Shown here: piece after piece, positions 8,481 to 18,495 of the stretch
Numbering within the stretch: position 1 is the first letter of the stretch
Layout of the letters: every line of letters begins with the position of its first letter
NCBI RefSeq assembly: GCF_000011245.1
Contig: NC_004193.1
Location: 474,501-538,500, forward strand
Length of the DNA stretch: 64,000 nt
DNA from: Oceanobacillus iheyensis HTE831
Lineage (GTDB): Bacteria; Bacillota; Bacilli; Bacillales; Amphibacillaceae
Reading direction: 5' to 3'
Made by a program: the position numbers and the translations under genes
Notes under the pieces: model-generated
What the model was told of the DNA's origin: nothing
Database searches by the model: none
The model's input: only the letters and a program-made list of their open reading frames with translations

Positions 8481-9662
8481 ATGAAAAAATTAAAAGTTAA
8501 GCAAAACTATGTGAAGAACTTTAAAAACCAGACCCCGTTAATTTTAAGTGAAGCGGTAGATAATACGAAACAACTTAATGAAGGAGAAATTATTGAATTA
8601 GTAGATCCTCGTGGAGGTTTCTTAGGAAAAGGGTATGTTGGTTTTCAAAATAAAGGAATGGGTTGGGTACTAACATTTAAAGAGAACCAACCGATTGACC
8701 AGGTACTATTTAAACAAAAGATACTTACTGCATTAAACAAACGTACCTCTTATTATCAGGATGAAATGACAAATGCTTTTCGTATTTTTAATGGAGAGGG
8801 AGATGGCATAGGTGGCCTAATCATTGATTATTTTGACGGATATTACGTCATTCAGTGGTACAGTGAAGGCATCTATCAATTTAAAGAATGGGTACTAGAA
8901 GTGTTTGAAGAACTTGGTGATTATCGAGCAATTTACGAAAAGAAACGCTTTGATACCAAGGGTAAGTATATTAATGATGATGACTTTGTAAGAGGAGAGC
9001 GTGGGGAGTTTCCGATTATCGTGCAAGAAAATGGGATGAACTATGCTGTTTATTTAAACGATGGTGCTATGGTAGGAATCTTTCTTGATCAGCGTGATGT
9101 ACGAAAAGCCTTAAGAGATAAGTATGCATGGGACAAGCATGTATTAAATACATTTTCGTATACGGGTGCTTTTTCCGTAGCTGCAGCTTTAGGAGGAGCG
9201 AACAAAACGACTAGTGTTGACTTAGCGAAGCGTAGTAAGGCTAAAACGATTGAGCAGTTCAGTGTAAATGGAATTGATTTTGAGCAGCAAGATATTATTG
9301 TAATGGATGTGTTTGATTACTTTAATTATGCGAAGCGAAAAAACCTTCGTTTTGATGTCGTAGTGCTTGATCCTCCAAGTTTTGCAAGATCCAAAAAACG
9401 TACATTTCGAACAGCAAAGGATTACCCAGAATTAATTAAGAATTCCATTGATATAGTAGAAAAAGATGGAATGATTATTGCGTCTACTAATACGGCATCG
9501 TTTGGTATGAAAAAATTTAAAGAAATGATTGATCGAGGGTTTAAGGATAAAAATAAAAAATACACTATAGTCGAGGAATTCACACTACCTGGAGATTTCA
9601 TGGTGAATAATCGTTATAAACAAGGTGATTATCTGAAAGTGGTAGTACTGCAATTGAAATAG
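8481..9662 (+). CDS. Class I SAM-dependent rRNA large-subunit methyltransferase (RlmI/YwbD-like)
   Basis: This 393-residue RNA cytosine-5-methyltransferase-like protein has an N-terminal PUA RNA-binding domain at about residues 1-75. A Rossmann methyltransferase domain follows from about 180. Visible motifs are FLDQRDVRKALR, NTFSYTGAFSVAAALGGA (SAM site), VVLDPPSFARSK and ASTNTASFGM. E. coli RlmI makes m5C1962 in 23S rRNA, while the B. subtilis YwbD homologue is less well characterised. It is a single gene in plus orientation. Confidence 0.85.
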   Translation: MKKLKVKQNYVKNFKNQTPLILSEAVDNTKQLNEGEIIELVDPRGGFLGKGYVGFQNKGMGWVLTFKENQPIDQVLFKQKILTALNKRTSYYQDEMTNAFRIFNGEGDGIGGLIIDYFDGYYVIQWYSEGIYQFKEWVLEVFEELGDYRAIYEKKRFDTKGKYINDDDFVRGERGEFPIIVQENGMNYAVYLNDGAMVGIFLDQRDVRKALRDKYAWDKHVLNTFSYTGAFSVAAALGGANKTTSVDLAKRSKAKTIEQFSVNGIDFEQQDIIVMDVFDYFNYAKRKNLRFDVVVLDPPSFARSKKRTFRTAKDYPELIKNSIDIVEKDGMIIASTNTASFGMKKFKEMIDRGFKDKNKKYTIVEEFTLPGDFMVNNRYKQGDYLKVVVLQLK

Positions 9663-9678
9663 ACAGGAGAAATTATTC

Positions 9679-9732
9679 TTGACTAATATGCAGGATTTAG
9701 AAAAGAAGATGCAAGAAGTATGTAGACGCTAA
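9679..9732 (+). CDS. Possible 17-residue small ORF or gene remnant
   Basis: A TTG start 11 bases after AGGAG opens a short frame reading MTNMQDLEKKMQEVCRR. It is unrecognised. It could be a genuine microprotein or the 5' end of a lost gene after the methyltransferase gene. There is no other support. Confidence 0.2.
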   Translation: MTNMQDLEKKMQEVCRR

Positions 9733-9853
9733 TAAATGGTAAAAATTTACATTTTTTAAAGTTAACTACATACTATGTTTACCTTACTCTATTAAACTTT
9801 ATATGAACATATATTTATATAAATATATAGCTGATATCATAGGAGGGGTAGAC

Positions 9854-11062
9854 ATGAAAAAAACATACGTAATTTTATTAGGGCTAATTTTGATGGGAAG
9901 TGTAGCCTTTGGTACCATTTCAGCGAATGCGGAAACTACTCAAGAGGGAGATGCAAACTTAGAAGTAATGTCTTACAATTTACGTTATGATAATCCGAAT
10001 GATCCACAAACTTGGGAAGAAAGACTTCCGGTATTGCAAGAATATTTATTAGAGAAAGACCCAGATATTATAGGAACACAGGAAGCTCTTTATAACCAAG
10101 TGAACGATGTGGATGCAAATTTGCCAGGGTATGATTGGATAGGGCTAGGTCGTGAAGGTGGTTCAAACGGAGAATTTATGGCGATTTATTATAAAGAAGA
10201 TCGGTTTACTCCTTTGGAATATGATCATTATTGGTTGTCAGATACTCCAAAAGAAATTGGATCGACATCTTGGGGCAATTCCATTCCAAGGATGGTAACA
10301 TGGGCAAAATTTGAGGATAAAGAAACAAATAAGCAATTTTATTTTGTTAATACACATTTTGATCATGAATCAGAAAATGCACGTGTTAAAAGTGCAGAAC
10401 TAATTGCAGAGAGATTAAATGATTTTGATGAAGATATTCCGGTTGTATTAACGGGTGACTTTAATACTCCATTAGAAAGTGAATCACATCAAATATTAAC
10501 AGCAGATGATTTGTTTGAAGATCCTTGGGAAACTGCAGAAGAAAAAATAAACGAAGATCTAGGAACGTTTAACGGATTTAATGATGCAACAGGCGGCGGA
10601 GCTGATAATAAAATTGACTGGGTACTGACAAAAGGAATCGATACTAAATCTGTTGAAATTGATAACTATCAAAATAATGGGTATTTCCCAAGTGATCACT
10701 ATCCGGTAATAACTGAATTAAACTACTTAGAACAGGAAGAAGAATCTTCACCTGTTATTAAAAATTTGGTTCCAGAAGAAAATAAATCACTAAAGGCTGG
10801 AGAATCTGTCAAGATACAGTTTGAAAGTGAAACAGGTTTAAAAGCTACTTTCTCTATTAAAATGCCACTTACAAATGTTCGATCTGCATCTACTGAGTTG
10901 CCTTTGTTAGAAGTGGATGAAGGACAATATGTTGGTTATTGGACTGCGACTTCAAATGTTGTAGCTGAAGGTGCTGAGATTCAAGTTAATGTAGTCGATC
11001 AAGAAGGGAATAGTAATAGTAAAACAGCAGAAGGAACATTAGACATTAACGTAGAGAAGTAG
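9854..11062 (+). CDS. Secreted endonuclease/exonuclease/phosphatase (EEP) family protein
   Basis: The ATG at 9854, behind GGAGGGG, gives 402 residues; the earlier in-frame ATG at 9803 has no ribosome site. A signal peptide (about 1-28, ending ANAET) predicts export. The EEP fold is clear from MSYNLRYDNPND, IIGTQEAL, NTHFDH, LTGDFN, IDWVL and SDHYPV. These supply the metal-binding and catalytic Asn, Glu, Asp and His residues of DNase I/sphingomyelinase-like hydrolases. The last 100 residues form an extra beta-rich, Ig-like region (about 300-402). The substrate may be nucleic acid or a phosphodiester lipid; sequence does not decide. Confidence 0.85.
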   Translation: MKKTYVILLGLILMGSVAFGTISANAETTQEGDANLEVMSYNLRYDNPNDPQTWEERLPVLQEYLLEKDPDIIGTQEALYNQVNDVDANLPGYDWIGLGREGGSNGEFMAIYYKEDRFTPLEYDHYWLSDTPKEIGSTSWGNSIPRMVTWAKFEDKETNKQFYFVNTHFDHESENARVKSAELIAERLNDFDEDIPVVLTGDFNTPLESESHQILTADDLFEDPWETAEEKINEDLGTFNGFNDATGGGADNKIDWVLTKGIDTKSVEIDNYQNNGYFPSDHYPVITELNYLEQEEESSPVIKNLVPEENKSLKAGESVKIQFESETGLKATFSIKMPLTNVRSASTELPLLEVDEGQYVGYWTATSNVVAEGAEIQVNVVDQEGNSNSKTAEGTLDINVEK

Positions 11063-11110
11063 TTTTACATTGAGTTAAGATATAGTTGGCAAAAGATTAT
11101 ATAGCATAGA

Positions 11111-11152
11111 AAAAACTCGTTCATGTAATGATCATCACATGGACGGGTTTTT
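11111..11152 (+). terminator. Terminator after EEP gene
   Basis: AAACTCGTTCATGT pairs with ACATGGACGGGTTT and is followed by T residues, about 50 bases after the EEP stop codon. Confidence 0.8.
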
Positions 11153-11292
11153 ATATTTATACAAAAAATGATAGTGGATTATATATAATAGTTTAATATG
11201 ATTTTCTAATAGTCAATCAAATTAAAAATGTATAATCTAATTTAAATTTAATAAATAAACAGTTGAAAACTATTGTATAATTATTCTTTTTG

Positions 11293-11310
11293 TTGCATAA
11301 TAATTCATAC
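11293..11310. promoter_or_regulatory. Candidate ARG box (ArgR/AhrC site) before argF
   Basis: Read on the minus strand the site contains ATGAATTATTATGCAA, which fits the ARG box pattern (TGAAT-4 A/T-ATnCA). It lies about 30 bp upstream of the argF start. Arginine repression is inferred. Confidence 0.55.
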
Positions 11311-11337
11311 AACCATTTTGGAAAGGTGTGCGTGAAG

Positions 11338-12306
11338 ATGACAACGAATACTCAAGAAATTAATTTTCAACAACAAGAGTTAAAGGGAAGAGACTTCTTA
11401 ACTTTAGCGGATTATACAAAAGATGAGATTAATTACTTAATTGATTTAGCAGACTACTTGAAAAAACAACATAAAGATGGAGTTATTTTTGAGCCTTTAA
11501 AAGGAAAAACGTTAGGAATGATCTTTGAGAAGTCATCTACGAGAACGAGAGTATCTTTTGAAACGGGAATCTACCAACTTGGAGGGTTAGGGATTTTTCT
11601 CAGTTCCAAAGATATTCAGATTGGTAGAGGAGAGACGATTGCAGATACGGCGAAGGTTCTTTCTGGATATTTAGATGGTATTATGATTCGAACGTTCGCA
11701 CAAGAAGATGTGGAGGAATTAGCAAAGCATGCTAGTATTCCTGTTATTAATGGATTAACGGATTTGTATCATCCTTGTCAGGTATTGGCTGATTTACAAA
11801 CGATTAAGGAGGTAAAAGGTAAACTCCATGGAGTAAAATTGGTCTACATTGGTGATGGTAATAACATGACTCATTCTTTAATGTTAGGTGCCGCAAAAAC
11901 AGGCATGCATATGGTAGCCGTAACACCTGATGGATACACACCTAATAAAGAAGTATTAACTAAAGCGAAAAGTATAGCTAATCAACATGGGGCTATTATC
12001 GAATGGACATCTGATATAGCAACGGCAGTACAAGAGGCAGATGTTATTTATACAGATGTATGGGCAAGTATGGGACAGGAAGAAGAGCAACAACAACGAG
12101 AAAAAGACTTTGAGAATTATCAAGTAAATGAAAGTCTGTTAGAAAAAGCGAAAACGGATGTGATTTTTATGCATTGCTTACCAGCTCATCGAGGAGAAGA
12201 AGTGACTGCAGGAGTAATTGATGGAAAACAATCTGTCGTATTTCAGCAAGCAGAAAATCGTCTACATGCACAAAAAGCATTAATGACAGCGTTAATGGCA
12301 GATTGA
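11338..12306 (+). CDS. argF: Ornithine carbamoyltransferase
   Basis: The enzyme joins carbamoyl phosphate to ornithine, giving citrulline in arginine biosynthesis. From the ATG at 11338 it has 322 residues, with an AAAGGTG site upstream; an in-frame GTG at 11332 is a possible alternative. Diagnostic motifs are SSTRTRVSFE (carbamoyl phosphate site), HPCQ near residue 145, and HCLPAHRGEE near 282 (the catalytic Cys loop). It stands alone, with no other arg genes in the window. A catabolic ArcB role cannot be excluded, but no arcA or arcC neighbours are present, and an ARG box lies upstream. Confidence 0.9.
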   Translation: MTTNTQEINFQQQELKGRDFLTLADYTKDEINYLIDLADYLKKQHKDGVIFEPLKGKTLGMIFEKSSTRTRVSFETGIYQLGGLGIFLSSKDIQIGRGETIADTAKVLSGYLDGIMIRTFAQEDVEELAKHASIPVINGLTDLYHPCQVLADLQTIKEVKGKLHGVKLVYIGDGNNMTHSLMLGAAKTGMHMVAVTPDGYTPNKEVLTKAKSIANQHGAIIEWTSDIATAVQEADVIYTDVWASMGQEEEQQQREKDFENYQVNESLLEKAKTDVIFMHCLPAHRGEEVTAGVIDGKQSVVFQQAENRLHAQKALMTALMAD

Positions 12307-12423
12307 TAAAGAGAAGAGTTAGATTTAGAGGCAATATTTAAGGAGATAAAAATTCGAACGTTGGATTCTGGATTGGTCGGAATTTTAATGAACTTAGTAT
12401 TGTAATGAGATGATCGCGTATAG

Positions 12424-12456
12424 AAAAAGCGTATGAATTCATACGCTTTTATTTTG
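12424..12456. terminator. Bidirectional terminator between argF and amidohydrolase gene
   Basis: AAAAAGCGTATGAATTCATA begins a perfect palindrome (AAAAGCGTATGAA/TTCATACGCTTTT) with T-runs on both strands. The flanking genes converge on it. Confidence 0.88.
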
Positions 12457-12490
12457 AGTAGAAATTTCTGCATAGTAATGATGTTTTACA

Positions 12491-13615
12491 TTATGAAACT
12501 TTTAAACCGTCGATATAGACTTCAAGTAATTTAGTTTGTAAATCAAATGGGTTACCATCCCATAGAAGAAAATCAGCATCCTTCCCAGCTTCTAATGAAC
12601 CTACACGATTATCTACACCCAGGTGTTTAGCTGCATTCGAGGTGATTGTTTTTAATGCTTGTTGTTCCGTAAGTCCATTCTTAATTGCATGAACGGCGCT
12701 AGTTAATAAATACTCAATTCCCACAACTGGATGATCGGTCGTGATAGAACATGAAATCCCAGCATCGGTTAATGTCTTAATGGTTGTCCAATCTTTATCC
12801 TTTAATTCTACTTTAGATCTTGTAGACATCGTCGGTCCAACAGAAACCATGACATTATGTGCTGCGATATAGTCAGCAATAAAGTGTCCTTCTGTACAAT
12901 GTTCAATTGTTACATCGATATCAAATTCTCTTTTAAGCCTTAGAACGGTAAGAATATCATCTGCACGATGCGCGTGGACTCGTAGTGGAATTTCTTTCTT
13001 TGTAACTTTTGCTAATTGTTCCATTCCAAGATCAAATGAAGCGTTACTATTGTTCGAATAATATTTGGCTTCAAATAATTTCTGTCTTAAAGTAGCTGCT
13101 ACTCCCATACGCGTAGTAGGCATTTTTCCTTTAGACCCATGAAATATTTTCGGATTCTCTCCAGTAGCAGCTTTCATACCTGAAGTTGAACGAATGACCA
13201 TCTCGTCAATAATCGTGCCAGTTGTTTTTAACACTGACATTTCACCGCCGATGACGTTTGCACTCCCAGGCATAACTTGGACAGTAGTAATTCCCGATTC
13301 TCTCGCTACTTGAAAGCCATATTCTCGTGGGTTAATGCCATCAATGGCGCGAACTTCAGGAGTTGTAGGGTTCGAAGTTTCATTAAAGTCAGCCCCTTCT
13401 TTGCCAACTCCCTCTTCCGAAACACCTAGATGCGTATGTACGTCAATAAGTCCTGGAGTAATGACCAGTCCTTTTCCATTAATCGTTTGATAGGTAGGTG
13501 GTATCGTGATGTCTTTCGCAATTCCCTCAATTTTCCCGTCTTTCATAAGTATTGTGTGTCCTTCCAATACTTCCTCTTTTCCGTTCCAAATCGTTGATCC
13601 GGTTATAGCAATCAT
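12491..13615 (-). CDS. Metal-dependent amidohydrolase (imidazolonepropionase-like)
   Basis: This 374-residue TIM-barrel amidohydrolase has the family metal ligands: PGLIDVHTHLG near residue 56, LRVHAHRADD near 218, VTIEHCTEG near 240 and SITTDHP near 297. The C-terminal LGVDNRVGSLEAGKDADFLLWDGNPF closes the beta-sandwich, as in dihydroorotase/imidazolonepropionase relatives. The start is at 13615. The gene is divergent from the S9 peptidase gene 135 bp away, which fits a peptide- or amide-salvage pair, but that link is inference. The substrate is unknown. Confidence 0.82.
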   Translation of the reverse strand: MIAITGSTIWNGKEEVLEGHTILMKDGKIEGIAKDITIPPTYQTINGKGLVITPGLIDVHTHLGVSEEGVGKEGADFNETSNPTTPEVRAIDGINPREYGFQVARESGITTVQVMPGSANVIGGEMSVLKTTGTIIDEMVIRSTSGMKAATGENPKIFHGSKGKMPTTRMGVAATLRQKLFEAKYYSNNSNASFDLGMEQLAKVTKKEIPLRVHAHRADDILTVLRLKREFDIDVTIEHCTEGHFIADYIAAHNVMVSVGPTMSTRSKVELKDKDWTTIKTLTDAGISCSITTDHPVVGIEYLLTSAVHAIKNGLTEQQALKTITSNAAKHLGVDNRVGSLEAGKDADFLLWDGNPFDLQTKLLEVYIDGLKVS

Positions 13616-13750
13616 CTGTGTATCCCCCTATAAGACAAGACATATGATGAAATTGATTTATTAGATTATTTCATCTATACTTTATTGTTATATTAATAGT
13701 TTTAAAAATACAACAAAAAATTAGAAAATTCAACATGGAGGGATCAACAA

Positions 13751-15547
13751 ATGTCAAAAAAACAAGATGTAAACAAATTGTTGTCATTTTTGAATGCAAA
13801 GGGCGCATACCAACCTAGAAAAATTGGTGAAAGTACAGATTTTACGTTTTTGGCAAATTTAACAGGAAGACCACAAGTTTGGAAGATAGATGAAAAAGGA
13901 AAAGTATCTGCTTTTCATGAGCTGAAGGATAGAGTACTACAGGTATATCATTCTCCTTCTGGAAAGCATACCGTATTAGCTTCTGACTTTGAAGGGAATG
14001 AAAAGCAACAGTTTTATTTAAGCTCAGATAATGGAAAGACAATAGAAGATTTAGTAATATCTCCTGAGCATTTTCACCAATTTGGTGGTTGGTCTCCAGA
14101 TGAGAGCAAAATTACGTATGCAAGCAATCGAAGAGATCCGGGATATTTTGATATTTTCACATTGAATATCAAAACAAAAGAAGAAGTCACTGTGTTTGAA
14201 TCCAATACAAATTGTACTCCATTAACTTGGACGGCAGATGGTAAAGGTATTATCTTTACGTACGCTGTTTCGAATATTGATAATCAATTACATATTTTAG
14301 ACCTTGAATCGGGGAAAACAAAGCCAATTGGTAATGTAAATGTCCCAGCTAGATACCATTCAGTTCAGTTAACGAAAGATAATTTGTCAGGGTATGTTGT
14401 AACCGATGAAGGTAGAGATACTTTAGCAATTGCAAAGTTCCATCTTGAAAAACCAGATTCATTAGAATTTATCTATAAAAGTGAGCAATGGGACATTGAG
14501 GAAGTTAAGGTATCTGCTGACGAAAAGCATCTTGCTTTCTCACTAAATGAAGGTGGAAGTTCGCAATTAGGAATCTATTCTGTAGATAAAAACAAAGTAA
14601 AATTCACTAAATCATTGCCAGTTGGAGTCTATCAATCTATACAATGGTTAAATGAACGAGCGTTATTAATAGGAGTAACAAGCTCGATATTGCCAGGCGA
14701 TATATGGAAAGTAGATATAGTAGAAAATGAATCAGAGCGACTAACGAATATTGGTGAAAGTCCGGAAGTTGATCATCTGTGGGTGGAACCCGAAGTATGT
14801 CATTTTTCTTCCTTTGATGGATTAGAAGTTCCATATTTTCTATATGGAAAGAAATCAACGAACCAACCTGTAATGATATATGTTCATGGTGGTCCTGAGA
14901 GTCAAATTCGCAATGAGTATAACCCTGTTATTCAGTATCTTGCTGCCCAAGGATATGCCGTTGCAGCTCCTAATGTCCGTGGAAGCATGGGGTATGGGAG
15001 GGAATATGTTCAGTTAGATGATATTCGGAAAAGAATGGATGCGGTGGCAGATTTAAATTATCTTGTAGAAGATTTAGTATCTACACATCAAACAGACAGA
15101 AATCGTGTTGGGATCATGGGGAGAAGTTACGGTGGATTTATGGTATTAGCTGCTATTACGCATTATCCTACTGTATGGGCCGCTGCAGTAGATATTGTAG
15201 GTATTAGCCATTTCCGGACCTTCTTAGAAAATACTGGTCCTTGGAGAAGAAGACTTCGTGAACAGGAATATGGTTCGTTGGAGCATGATAGTGATTTCTT
15301 TGAAGAAATAGCACCATTAAATCATACTGAAAAGATTCAAGTACCATTACTTATTTTCCATGGAAAGAATGATACTCGTGTACCAGTTTCAGAAGCAGAG
15401 CAGCTCACCAAAGATTTAGAGTCTCAAGGAAAAGATGTTGAGTTAATTATTTTTGAAGATGAAGGGCATCAAACGGAAAAACTCGAAAATCATGTGGTAA
15501 TGAATAAGAAAACCGTAGAATTTATGGATCAATGGTTAGGTGAATAG
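13751..15547 (+). CDS. S9 family prolyl oligopeptidase / acylaminoacyl-peptidase-like
   Basis: This 598-residue cytoplasmic serine peptidase has no signal peptide. Residues about 1-340 form a WD-like beta-propeller with repeats such as WSPDESKITYAS and LTWTADGKGIIF. The alpha/beta hydrolase domain runs from about 345. It has the oxyanion strand YVHGGPES, the nucleophile serine in GRSYGGFM near 459, aspartate in HGKNDTRVP near 540 and histidine in DEGHQ near 573. GGAGG lies before the ATG. The specificity (dipeptidyl versus acylaminoacyl) is not readable. Confidence 0.88.
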   Translation: MSKKQDVNKLLSFLNAKGAYQPRKIGESTDFTFLANLTGRPQVWKIDEKGKVSAFHELKDRVLQVYHSPSGKHTVLASDFEGNEKQQFYLSSDNGKTIEDLVISPEHFHQFGGWSPDESKITYASNRRDPGYFDIFTLNIKTKEEVTVFESNTNCTPLTWTADGKGIIFTYAVSNIDNQLHILDLESGKTKPIGNVNVPARYHSVQLTKDNLSGYVVTDEGRDTLAIAKFHLEKPDSLEFIYKSEQWDIEEVKVSADEKHLAFSLNEGGSSQLGIYSVDKNKVKFTKSLPVGVYQSIQWLNERALLIGVTSSILPGDIWKVDIVENESERLTNIGESPEVDHLWVEPEVCHFSSFDGLEVPYFLYGKKSTNQPVMIYVHGGPESQIRNEYNPVIQYLAAQGYAVAAPNVRGSMGYGREYVQLDDIRKRMDAVADLNYLVEDLVSTHQTDRNRVGIMGRSYGGFMVLAAITHYPTVWAAAVDIVGISHFRTFLENTGPWRRRLREQEYGSLEHDSDFFEEIAPLNHTEKIQVPLLIFHGKNDTRVPVSEAEQLTKDLESQGKDVELIIFEDEGHQTEKLENHVVMNKKTVEFMDQWLGE

Positions 15548-15682
15548 CGTAATATTTTCCAATTGAAAGAAAATTCCTTCAAATATATTGCTAACCTACT
15601 GTTTTTTGTGTATATTTAAAATTAGTATTTTCGTCATTTTTTGACAATTAAATCAACATGAAAAAACAAGGAGGAATTTCAG

Positions 15683-17272
15683 GTGGGGAAAAGAAGTATC
15701 TGGCTTATTGTTAGTATGGTTGTAATTGGATTTATATTAGTAGGTTGTGCTAGTGAACCAGATGAATCTGGAGCAGAAGAGGATGGACAAGCTCAACAAG
15801 AAGGTGGAGATTTAGTGATCGCAACTGTTTCAGACGCAGTTGCTTTAGATCCTGCAGGAGTTAATGATGTACCTTCCTTTGATGTACAATACAATATCTT
15901 TGAGAAGTTAGTGAAACACGATAGTGATATGAACTTACAACCTGGACTAGCTAAGAGTTGGGAAGCAGTGGATGATAATACTTGGCAATTCGAACTGCAA
16001 GAAGGGGTAACTTTTCATGATGGTGAGCCATTTAATGCGGAAGCTGTTAAAGCGAATATAGAGCGGATGTTAGATCCAGAAGTTGCTGCACCACATTCAT
16101 ATTTATTAGATGGAGTGGAAGAAGTTGTAGCAGTGGATGAATATACTGTTCAATTTAAAACGGAATACCCAATTTCTGGATTACCCTCTAGTTTAACACA
16201 TCCAGTTGGATCAATGATTTCACCAAAACAAATTGAAGAGGATTATGCAGCTATGGAGAATGGTGAGAATCCAGGTTCAGTAATTAATGAAAATCCAATT
16301 GGAACAGGATATTTTAAATTTGATGAATGGAATACAGGGCAATATATTCGTCTAGTTAAAAATGAAGATTATTGGGATGGAACTGCTAATGTAGATACAG
16401 TTACATTTAAAGTTGTATCGGAGGATTTAACGCGAATCGCAGAATTACAAACTGGAGATTCACATATATCGAATCCGCTTAGTGCATCTGATGTAGAGCA
16501 ATTGGAGCAATCGGATGAAATGTATGTAAATCAACAGGGAAGTGTTTCTTTAGATTATTTAGGTTTTAATATGGAACAAGAACCATTTGATGATAAGCTT
16601 GTTCGCCAAGCTATCTCAATGGCAATTAATAAAGATGAAATTATTGATGGAATTGCAAATGGTTACGCGAAAAAAGCAATTGGCCCGTTGGCTCCAGGAG
16701 TTGCGGATTATGATGAGAATTTAAAGGGACTAGAATATGATGTAGAAGCAGCGAAAGAACTATTGGCAGAAGCTGGCTATCCAGATGGTTTTTCTGCAAC
16801 AATATGGACGAATGAAACGAGAGAGCGTTTAGATATTGCTACAAATGTTCAGGCGCAACTAAAAGATATAGGCATTTCCGTAGAGATTGAAGTATTTGAG
16901 TGGGCAGCCTATTTAGAAGAAATCGGGAAAGGTAACCACGATATGTTTATCTTAGGATGGTCAAATAGTACTGCAGAAGCAAATAACGGTATCGCACCAT
17001 TATTCCACTCAGACAATATTGGACCTTCTGGAAACAGAACATTTATGCAAAATGACGAGCTGGATCAACTTCTAGATGAAGGATTAATGGAGATTGATGA
17101 AGAGGAACGCTTCAATAAATATCAGCGTGCACAAGAGATACTTGTAGAGGAAGCTCCAGTTGTTTATCTTATGCACAAAGACTATTTGATGGGCGTACAC
17201 GAAAGTGTGAACAACCTAGAAATGTTACCAACAAAAATGTTGTTATTAAAAGATGTTACGATAGAGCAGTAA
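15683..17272 (+). CDS. Peptide/glutathione-type ABC transporter substrate-binding lipoprotein (orphan)
   Basis: This 529-residue family 5 solute-binding protein starts at GTG 8 bases after AAGGAGG. The lipoprotein signal ends in LVGC near residue 22. Family hallmarks are VSDAVALDPAGVNDVPSFDV, ITLQEGVTFHDG-type wording (LQEGVTFHDGEPFNA), and VRQAISMAINKDEII. The pattern suits GsiB/DppA/OppA-type receptors for peptides, glutathione or nickel. No permease or ATPase genes lie nearby; a repeat element and the thr operon follow. It must work with a transporter encoded elsewhere, or it has lost its partners. Confidence 0.85.
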   Translation: MGKRSIWLIVSMVVIGFILVGCASEPDESGAEEDGQAQQEGGDLVIATVSDAVALDPAGVNDVPSFDVQYNIFEKLVKHDSDMNLQPGLAKSWEAVDDNTWQFELQEGVTFHDGEPFNAEAVKANIERMLDPEVAAPHSYLLDGVEEVVAVDEYTVQFKTEYPISGLPSSLTHPVGSMISPKQIEEDYAAMENGENPGSVINENPIGTGYFKFDEWNTGQYIRLVKNEDYWDGTANVDTVTFKVVSEDLTRIAELQTGDSHISNPLSASDVEQLEQSDEMYVNQQGSVSLDYLGFNMEQEPFDDKLVRQAISMAINKDEIIDGIANGYAKKAIGPLAPGVADYDENLKGLEYDVEAAKELLAEAGYPDGFSATIWTNETRERLDIATNVQAQLKDIGISVEIEVFEWAAYLEEIGKGNHDMFILGWSNSTAEANNGIAPLFHSDNIGPSGNRTFMQNDELDQLLDEGLMEIDEEERFNKYQRAQEILVEEAPVVYLMHKDYLMGVHESVNNLEMLPTKMLLLKDVTIEQ

Positions 17273-17280
17273 AATGGAAA

Positions 17281-17566
17281 GAGGCTGGGACATAATAAAA
17301 AGTGCTAGTCAAAAGACGAATGAAAGCTAGAATAAGCGTAAGAAATATACGGAGACTCCTTGGAAATTAAAAAACGATTTTCTGCATGCGATGTAATGCT
17401 GTCGCAGTCTTCCTTGTCCTGTGGTAGGCCTAGGGGAGACCCCGATGCATAAGCATCCGGAGGCTCAACAGCCGCCGTTGGATAAGCGCTGTATATTTCT
17501 GAAGCGGGTTTTTATAGTCCAATCATTTGGATTTGTCTTTTGATTAAATACTTTTGTCTCAGCCTC
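17281..17566 (+). repeat. Dispersed palindromic repeat, family 1, copy B
   Basis: This 286-bp element has imperfect inverted ends: GAGGCTGGGACA at the left and TGTCTCAGCCTC at the right. The inverted match continues inward through TCAAAAGAC near the left end and GTCTTTTGA near the right end. Inner blocks AGAAATATACGGAGACTCC and GTATATTTCTGAAGCGGGT are shared with copy C (55915-56144) and inverted in copy A (1-134). It fills the gap between the converging SBP and thrB genes. It codes for nothing and resembles a MITE or a structured RNA. Confidence 0.85.
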
Positions 17567-17610
17567 TATTTTCGAATGCATACAAATAAGTCAATTACAT
17601 AATTGCTAAC

Positions 17611-18495
17611 TTATTCTTGAATGGAGATACCTTGATAGTCGATAGGTATGTATTCAACTTGGTAATCCGCAAGTAAAGACAACTTAGACATATTGTTTTG
17701 TAAAGTTGGTCCGTTTCCTTTTGGAGTTATGGATAGCATAGTCGGACCTGCGCCACTTAAGATAGTGCCAAATGCGCCATACTTTTTCGCTTCCTCTCGA
17801 ATATAAGCAAAATTTGGAATTAGCTCTGAACGAAAAGGTTCATGAAAGAGATCTTCTTCCATTAGTTTACCTGCTAATTTGTAATCCTTACTGTATAATG
17901 CAGCAATAGTTAAATTGCTAATTGCACTTGCTTTAGCAGCATAATCTCGATTGTAGCTATCAGGTAAGCAATTTCTAGATACGGATGTCTTTAGTTCTAT
18001 ATTTGGTATATAGGCAACTATATCGACATCAATGTCTCTCAATTGGATATGTTCAATTTCTTTCTCTAATACTGTTGAAATAACTAATCCACCATAGATA
18101 GAAGGTGCAACATTATCAGGATGCCCTTCAATTTCCGTGCCGTATTGTAATTTTTGTTCTGGTGTTAAATGTAGATTTCCTAATTGATTGGCAAGCTCGA
18201 TACCTGCAACAATTGCAGAAGCGCTGCTTCCTAAACCACGAGCCAAAGGAATCTCGTTAGTTTCCTGTACCTTGCAAGCAGGTAGACGAATACCGTGTTT
18301 ATTAGCAATGTTTTCTGCAATATTCCATATAAAGTGGTTTTCTGTAGGGGTAGATTCGCCGTCGGAATAAAATTGTATGCTGTTCGCATCCTCTACATTT
18401 AGATGTAAGTATAAGCCTAATGCAAGCCCTGTTGAATCAAAACCAGGGCCCACATTACCGCTGCTTGCTGGAACAGAGATACCAAAAGGCGTCAT
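17611..18495 (-). CDS. thrB: Homoserine kinase
   Basis: This GHMP-family kinase phosphorylates homoserine with ATP in threonine biosynthesis. It has 294 residues, full length. N-terminal [19 protein letters not shown], the ATP loop [16 protein letters not shown] near residue 84 and the C-terminal [12 protein letters not shown] are classic. Its start overlaps the thrC stop by 4 bp, and it is the last gene of hom-thrC-thrB. The family 1 repeat copy B lies just downstream. Confidence 0.95.
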   Translation of the reverse strand: MTPFGISVPASSGNVGPGFDSTGLALGLYLHLNVEDANSIQFYSDGESTPTENHFIWNIAENIANKHGIRLPACKVQETNEIPLARGLGSSASAIVAGIELANQLGNLHLTPEQKLQYGTEIEGHPDNVAPSIYGGLVISTVLEKEIEHIQLRDIDVDIVAYIPNIELKTSVSRNCLPDSYNRDYAAKASAISNLTIAALYSKDYKLAGKLMEEDLFHEPFRSELIPNFAYIREEAKKYGAFGTILSGAGPTMLSITPKGNGPTLQNNMSKLSLLADYQVEYIPIDYQGISIQE

